From the NCBI GenBank assembly GCA_014825775.1, contig MVAQ01000086.1, positions 1 to 64,000 of the forward strand: a stretch of DNA of 64,000 nucleotides. Direction: 5' to 3'. The stretch is from Krasilnikovozyma curviuscula. Its lineage: Eukaryota > Basidiomycota > Tremellomycetes > Cystofilobasidiales > Mrakiaceae. This document shows positions 58,394-64,000 of the stretch, one piece after another. Both the position numbers and the translations under genes were made by a program. How positions within the stretch are numbered: the first letter of the stretch is position 1; every line of letters begins with the position of its first letter. The notes under the pieces were generated by a model that had not been told where the DNA came from, made no database searches, and saw only the letters and a list, made by a program, of their open reading frames with translations.

Positions 58394-58944
58394 TGGAGAC
58401 GAGTGCGAGTATTGACTTGAATACGGATATTTACACGTGGTCTTCGCGTTGAAAGAAAAGACTTGAAGTCGTTCTCGTCGAGAGTGGCTCTCAGTTTCAG
58501 CTCAAAGGCCGATCCTTGGCCAGCACTCGCCACTACCTGAGCCTTCAACCAGAGCCAGACCGAAAGAGCTGAAGAAATATGCGGTTTCTCGTTCTCGGTT
58601 TGAGGATGGTTCGCAAGATCTGCAGAGCACGCATTTGTCGCAGCACTGTGGGTCATTCAAAAACAAAGATAATGATGGCCCAAAGATTGTCGTTCTTCGC
58701 ACTGCGCTCAGGAGACTCATCCTCTTGGTATTATGTCATCCACGCAAAACCGAAATCGATCCAAAATGTGATAATGACATATCATGGGGGACTGCTCGTG
58801 TGACCGCATGCTGCAGGAGAATCGTCGCGCAGTAGCTTCCCTCGGCAGACAGCATCACAGATAAACCCTCCCGCAAATCTATTCCTTCCCCTCCTAACAA
58901 GATCGTTCAAAGGTAGTTTTCTTTGCTTTGGTTTGTAGCAGGAG
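58394..58944. promoter_or_regulatory. Divergent intergenic region of F-box and Stealth genes
   Basis: About 550 bp between start codons on opposite strands. Contains both promoters. Small frames in either direction look like noise. Confidence 0.45.
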
Positions 58945-61773
58945 ATGAAAAAACCTCCTGGCTCGTACATCAATGTTCTCTTTCGCAGCAAAAACACCAT
59001 CGCAATCCTCTTCCCCCTCTGCACCGGTCTGTTTTTCGTTATCTCCCTCTTCGCGTACAGAACGTTTTACCAAGAAACATGGTACGACTACGAAGAATCT
59101 ATGATCCTCCCATCCTGGATACATCCTGAGGAACTCGACAACCAAGGAGCAGATTTCAACATCCCTCTGCGATCCCTGATCAACGTAACAGACGAAAGCT
59201 TCGACCAACTCTACAAGTTGTTCACCCCCACACCCCAGCTAGTACCCCGTGTCATATCTGTGCCCACTCTCCCCCCAAGCTGTCTTGAGTCGTGGATCGC
59301 TGATGGTGTACCCTGCCCTCTGCAGGAGACAACAAAGCTGGACGTGTGAGTCTCCCTCAGGTACCGGTTCAAGTCCCGGAGTATTATCGTCGTTGCTAAT
59401 CAGATCAGTTTTATTTTAGAGTGTGGGACTGGGTTAACGGGTAAGACATTTTTGCTTTTGCGCAGCAGAAATGACGGCCGGTTGCGCTCACGCCTTTGAA
59501 TTTTGCTTCGGTATTTCTTCTGCAGGAGTGACCCAGGATGGCAACAGGAGCTTCTTCGTTATGTGTCTTCAACAGAGCTCGCTGGGTGGGGGACGCCCGT
59601 ACGGCATTATAGGGAAAAGGACGAACTGCGACACTCGGTACGTACCTTCGATTGACATCACAACGCTGCGGCTCACGATAGCGAGCCTTCGCTCTTCTTT
59701 CTGAATCCAAACAGATTCGATCTGTCATATCTGCTTTATCTCCTCTCCCAAGAAAAGTCCATATCGTCCTCAGCGATTGGCCATTCATAGATGAAGCTGA
59801 TGAGGAACAGGAGGAGATGGAAAGAGATTTTCCGGACGAAGATCCTGATTTTGCAGGAGTGGAGGAGCTTTCCTCTACATTACTAGAGGATGGTATGTCT
59901 GAGACTGTTAAACAGAGGGTTGGCCAAATACCTTGGTGGTTGAAACGGGAGCTGCTAGGTGTTGCTCGACATGGCGTAGAATTCGCTATCAACCACCACT
60001 CAGACATCTTCGTTGACCCATCTGGAACTTTGTCGGATGACAAGTACCGTGAAATTACTCTTCCGACTTTCAACAGGTGAGTGATGTTCTTTGACCTAGT
60101 GCCAATGCTGCGTTGTAAACACCGTAATGTTACGATGTTTAATAGTTTCGCGATTGAAGCCCATCTATATCGCATTCCAGATCTCAGCCCTACCTTTATT
60201 TACATGAATGATGTCAGTATCTTTTTGTTCAGTGTACCCTGCCATCGCCTTGTCTTCTAATGTACAAATTGTTGCTAAAGGACTTCTTCCTCACACGCCA
60301 TCATCATACCTCTGACTTCTACACCCCTCACTTTGGTCCATCTCTGAGACTGTCGGATACTACCAAGAACCTGAAGGCTCCAAATGAGTTTGCTTCGGAG
60401 GCTTGTGTCCATGAAGAGTCGGCGGTAGGCAGAAGCAACTGGTTGTTGGGAAAGAGGTTTGGGACGAGAAAGCGGGTTGTTTTGGAACGTGAGTAAATCT
60501 GGTTGTGGGCTAAATATCAATTCTGCTAACTAGAGGCAATGGTTCAAGACATCCCCAAAACTGTCTCGTCTGCCATGCTGAGGGAGGTTAGTGTGATTTG
60601 GGGAGAAGAGTTTGCGGAGAGTGCCAAACGACGTATGCACCTTTTTTTTTTCTTTTTTCCTTTTTTTTTGGGGGGAAGGGGTTCCAGCTTTGTCTAACTG
60701 AACTGATCTAATGTATTTACTAGGTTTTCGAGAAGTTGAATCTGGAGGTCGCTCTGACTTACATGCTATTTGGCTCTCAAACTTCCTTCTTACCGAGCGG
60801 TCAAGAGAGTCGATGCTGTGGACTTGGGCAGTTGCAAAAGTAGGTGGCCACAAAGGATACTGGGACGAGGAAGCGATGAAGGAGGTTCAAGCCGTGTTAG
60901 ATACTATGAGGGCTGGAAGTGTAACGAAAGGCTGGCGAGAGACTTTGAAAATGAGTGGTCAACAAAAAGCAACGACGATAGTTTCTTGTGAGAATACGCG
61001 TTCAATTCTTCTGAAGGACTGGCTTCTTGACTCAATCTTCTCTTATCTCTAGCGAGTCTCGATGGACCCCTTCCGCCCTATGGGGCTACTGTCTCCTCCA
61101 AAGCATGCCGCCGCTTTGGGTTCGATCCATCGATCTGTTTCGGTGACTTTTGGACCAGGAACCAGCAGACACCAGCAGCAGAAATATTCAAGAGAATAGC
61201 ATTTGAGAACTTTGAATGTGGAGACTGCATACTCTCTGCCCTGGTTTATAACTCGGGTAAGGTTGGGTTGAGTCAGCTACTGCCTTCGAAAACAACAACA
61301 GTTACCCACCCGTCGTCACCTCTGGTCGAACCAGTTCCCTTTCAGCCTCACATGCCGCTTACCGCAGCCTGGAAAGAAACTGATTTCTCTTTGCAAAGTG
61401 TAGTGCGTGACCCTGGGGGAGAAATTGACCTGCGCGGTTGGTGCATCAGATTGATAAGCCGTTATCAGTACTCTTATGGTGCGTTCGCGCTCTTTTCCTT
61501 CCTTGAAATACATTGTAACTCACGAAACTTCTGTCAGGTAAATCTGAATCCTCTCGCTTTCTTCAAATTGATGGCTCGCGTGCTTGGACGAAAGCGGAGA
61601 AGGAATTCTCAAAATACCCATCTTTTCCGATAGACGATGGAGCAACAACAGGTCCTGCTTCCCTTGCAATAAATGACGATCTAGAGGGAGATGCAGGTGT
61701 AGTTTCAGAGAAAATGGCATCATGGTTCGAGCAGAAGTGGGGCAAGGTGGGTTGGTGGGAACGAGACGCGTGA
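58945..61773 (+). CDS. Stealth-family phosphotransferase, Xpt1-like (copy 1)
   Basis: Predicted Golgi type II membrane enzyme of the Stealth family, which transfers sugar-phosphate groups and includes the cryptococcal xylosylphosphotransferase Xpt1. The start at 58945 (MKKPPGSYINVLFRSKN) is followed by one TM (TIAILFPLCTGLFFVISLFA). CR1: KLDV|VWDWVNG|SDPGW, on a 21-nt exon (59420-59440). CR2: REKDELRHS|IRSVISALSP, VHIVLSDWPF, HHSDIFVDPSG, LPTFNR|FAIEAHLYRIPD. CR3: YMND|DFFLTRHHHTSDFYTPHFGP and RSNWLLGKRFG. CR4: FREVESGGRSDLHAIWLSNF, YGATVSSKACRRFGFDP. A C-terminal extension reaches FEQKWGKVGWWERDA-stop at 61773. Some ten introns. Its neighbour 62026 onward is a tandem paralog. The exact donor and acceptor are inferred only from the family. 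Confidence 0.85.
60641..60677 (+). repeat. Homopolymer T/G run within an intron
   Basis: A T-rich run with two interruptions, then a run of G, inside an intron of the first Stealth gene. It could serve as an extended polypyrimidine tract, but it is unusually long for this region's introns. Confidence 0.6.
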
Positions 61774-62025
61774 TTTTGAAGATACTCGCGTAGAGGTATT
61801 TTATTGAGAGACAAGCTAATAGATTTTTGATACATGTACGCGAATCGTCTTACAAAAGAAGCTGGAAATCTTCACACTTGCAATCATGGTGTTTGCTGGG
61901 CCGCTGCGCTTTTCATCAGGGGTGATCGGAGCTGTAATTTTAGCTGACCCGCTCAAAACACATTTTCTCATTCCCAACATGAACAGGTCCAACCTCAGCG
62001 ACTTGGAATTGGATGAACACTTCAG

Positions 62026-64000
62026 ATGAAGAGTGATCCCAATAATTGTCTCAGCATTGTCTTTTCCTTCAAGCCAACCAGAAGTCGATTTCTCTGGATC
62101 CCTGTAACAGCCTCGTTCGTTTCAGTGTTATCGCTGCTGTTTTATCGAACACTCTATCCGAGCTCTTGGAACATAGTCTATCCATCAGTCCTATCCTCTA
62201 CATGGATCTCAGCTGAAGAAAACGGCACTGGTGTCCGGTTAAATGGACCTCTCGCAACGTCATCCCTCCTGCCCGACCAGGTTTACTCACTATTCAAATC
62301 AAGCACAGCTCATACGGAAGAGTTTATTGATGTTCCGATAATTGCTGAGTGTCTGGAGGATTGGATCGCCAATGGAGAGGTTTGTGAAGTGAAAGGGGAG
62401 ACCGTTAACCTAGAAGTGTGAGTTGGAATCTGCGCGCACCTTCTTCCCCCACGACGATGCTAAAACCAAAGCCTGACACGCTTAACTATTACATTTCTTC
62501 GATCAGAGTATGGAGTTGGGTTAATGCGTAAGTTTGTCAAGTTTTTGCAACTTGCGCTACGCCATACACTAACCTTTGTCGCTCATCTTCGGTCAGATCT
62601 GACCCTCTTTGGCAACAGCAGCTCCAGCACCATGTATCATTGACAAACCTTTCCGGAGGAGTGCTTCCTTTGCACCATTATCGGAACAAGGATGAGCTGC
62701 GGCATTCGGTAAGGCTCAAGTGTTCGTGTGGGCGGTTGTTGCAATGTTGAACATGGACTAAAGCTTCTTCTTCTTGATTACCCTCTGATTCCACAGATTC
62801 GGTCAGTCGTTTCAGCCCTCTCACCTACTCCTGCAAAATTACACATTGTTGTGAGCGACTGGCCGTTTCCGGACGAGGATGAAGCTTTAGCTGGCAGTGT
62901 AGCAGTACGCACCGCCGCTACAGGCAACGAAGAAAGAGAAGGCGGAATTATCCAATCAACTCTTCGGGTGGGTCAAATGCCCTCTTGGCTTCGCAGAGAA
63001 TTTGTAGGCGTGTCAAAACACAATGTCGAGATTGCGATCCACCATCACTCCGACCTCTTCGTTGACCCTTCTGGAAAGCTCCCGAGCGAAGTTTTCCATA
63101 ATCTGACTCTGCCGACGTTCAACAGGTGATTTGTACTTCTCTTCTCTTGCATTAGGGGCCGCCAGCTGAATAGAACTGACTTATCGTTCGTGAACTCAAG
63201 CTTTGCTATCGAGGCTCACCTTCATCGGATCCCTGGTTTAGGATCTCACTTCATTTATTTCAATGACGTAGGTGATCCCTTACTCAGAGGCTTCGAATCC
63301 TTCCTTCGTCGCTAACTATTCTTTGTTTACAATTCCAAATCAGGACTTTTTCCTCACGCGACAACACCTCACTTCCGACTTCTACACATCGCAATATGGC
63401 CCAGTTCTTCGCTTCGGAGATCCAACACTTCCTCTTTATTCACCAAGCGAGTCTCCATCGGAAGCTTGCGCTCATGAAGGTTCTGCGGTTGCGAGGAGTA
63501 ATTGGCTGCTTAGTAAAAGATTTGGAATGAGGAAGCGGCCGATGTTGGAACGTAAGTTTGATGAATCGTGGAACCAGAACCGACACTGACATGTTGGACT
63601 CACAGATGTCCCTAAGACGATTTCAACCGCGATTTTACGTGAAGTCAATACAATCTGGGCCGATGAGTTTGCAGAGTCATCCCTTCGTCGTAAGTTTCTC
63701 AGGGCTCCCCCATTTTTTTTATCAAGTTATATTTACAACTTCCATGCCTCTAGGGTTCAGGGAAGTTGAAATTGGTGGTCGTTCAGACCTTCATGCCATT
63801 TGGCTCGCAACGATGCTCCTTGTGGAACGAGCCAGGGAAGCGATGCTCTTCACATGGATTGTGGCCAAAATTGGGGGCACGAAAGGGTATTGGGATGAAA
63901 GCAACAGGGCGGAAATCGAGTGGATCTTTCTGGAAGGAGAGAATGGCGGTGATAGAGTCAAGAAGGGAACGAGAGAAAGCTTAAATCTGATGAAGCAGAA
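62026..64000 (+). CDS. Stealth-family phosphotransferase (copy 2), cut at window end
   Basis: Tandem paralog of the preceding gene, same strand, 252 bp after its stop. The start at 62026 (MKSDPNNCLSIVFSFKPTRS) directly follows a CTTCAG acceptor-like site, so a 5'UTR intron is possible. One TM (RFLWIPVTASFVSVLSLLFY). CR1: EV|VWSWVNA|SDPLW, again on a 21-nt exon (62507-62527), with Ala where copy 1 has Gly. CR2: HIVVSDWPFPDEDEALAG, VGQMPSWLRREFVGVSKHNV, HHHSDLFVDPSGKLP, LTLPTFNR, FAIEAHLHRIPG. CR3: YFND|DFFLTRQHLTSDFYTSQYGP. CR4: REVEIGGRSDLHAIWLATML. The frame runs open to base 64000 (RESLNLMKQK), so the 3' end is missing. Intron positions match copy 1. Confidence 0.85.

Noticed and set aside
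59411..60175. Minus-strand 254-codon ORF opposite Stealth copy 1
   Set aside because: Covers several conserved CR2 exons and introns of the plus-strand gene; composition is antisense-like.
1..64000. Transposons, prophage, CRISPR or integrated viral genes
   Set aside because: No transposase, reverse transcriptase, integrase, long terminal repeat or repeat-spacer pattern was seen in any frame.

Overview
The window is nuclear DNA of a fungus, most likely a basidiomycetous yeast of the Tremellomycetes. Nearly every gene is broken by several short GT-AG introns (about 50-100 nt), there is no operon structure, and the gene content is that of a compact fungal genome. It includes a Rim20/PalA homolog, a Yvc1-type TRP channel, a Frm2-type nitroreductase and Stealth-family glycosyl-phosphotransferases of the kind that includes cryptococcal Xpt1. 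I see 27 protein-coding genes (the first may be incomplete at its 5' end, the last is cut by the window edge), one intron-containing tRNA-Gly gene, one doubtful small ORF, and no transposon, CRISPR array or rRNA.

Layout. 1-7 kb: a low-complexity hypothetical protein (+), histone chaperone NAP1 (-) and an unrecognised two-TM coiled-coil protein (-). 7-20 kb: a Rap1-like telomere protein with BRCT and Myb-like parts (-), Derlin/Dfm1 (-), a CCCH-finger RS protein (+), a linker-histone-like winged-helix protein (-) and TFIIIC subunit Tfc1/Sfc1 (-). 20-31 kb: two paralogous MFS monocarboxylate-type transporters (-) flank cullin-4 (+) and mitochondrial phosphatidylglycerophosphate synthase PGS1 (-). 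31-40 kb: CFIm25/NUDT21 (-) and the Yvc1 channel (+) share a 110 bp divergent promoter. They are followed by tRNA-Gly(UCC), a DUF4048-like protein (+) and an Frm2-type nitroreductase (+). 40-49 kb: an SDR oxidoreductase (-), an HSBP1-like coiled coil (-), CCR4-NOT subunit NOT2 (-) and an acetyl-CoA transporter (+). 49-64 kb: Rim20/PalA (+), a mitochondrial PPR-like protein (-), COP9 signalosome subunit CSN6 (-), an F-box protein (-) and a tandem pair of Stealth-family transferases (+).

Functional links are those of a housekeeping region: chromatin and telomere (NAP1, H1-like, Rap1), RNA polymerase III (Tfc1 and a tRNA target), mRNA 3'-end formation and decay (CFIm25, NOT2), and ubiquitin pathways (Cul4, CSN6, F-box, Derlin). 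Gene neighbours do not form an obvious pathway cluster.

The most striking property is splicing. When the genes are reassembled by homology, several need very small exons: an exon that is only the ATG (Rim20), 8 nt (HSBP1), 13 nt (NOT2), 16 nt (NAP1, coding for a C-terminal CKQQ box), 17 and 20 nt (NUDT21) and 21 nt (both Stealth genes, carrying the key WVN motif). Automated gene models would probably get these wrong. All spans given for spliced genes run from start codon to stop codon and include introns. Splice sites were read by eye and not confirmed by transcripts.
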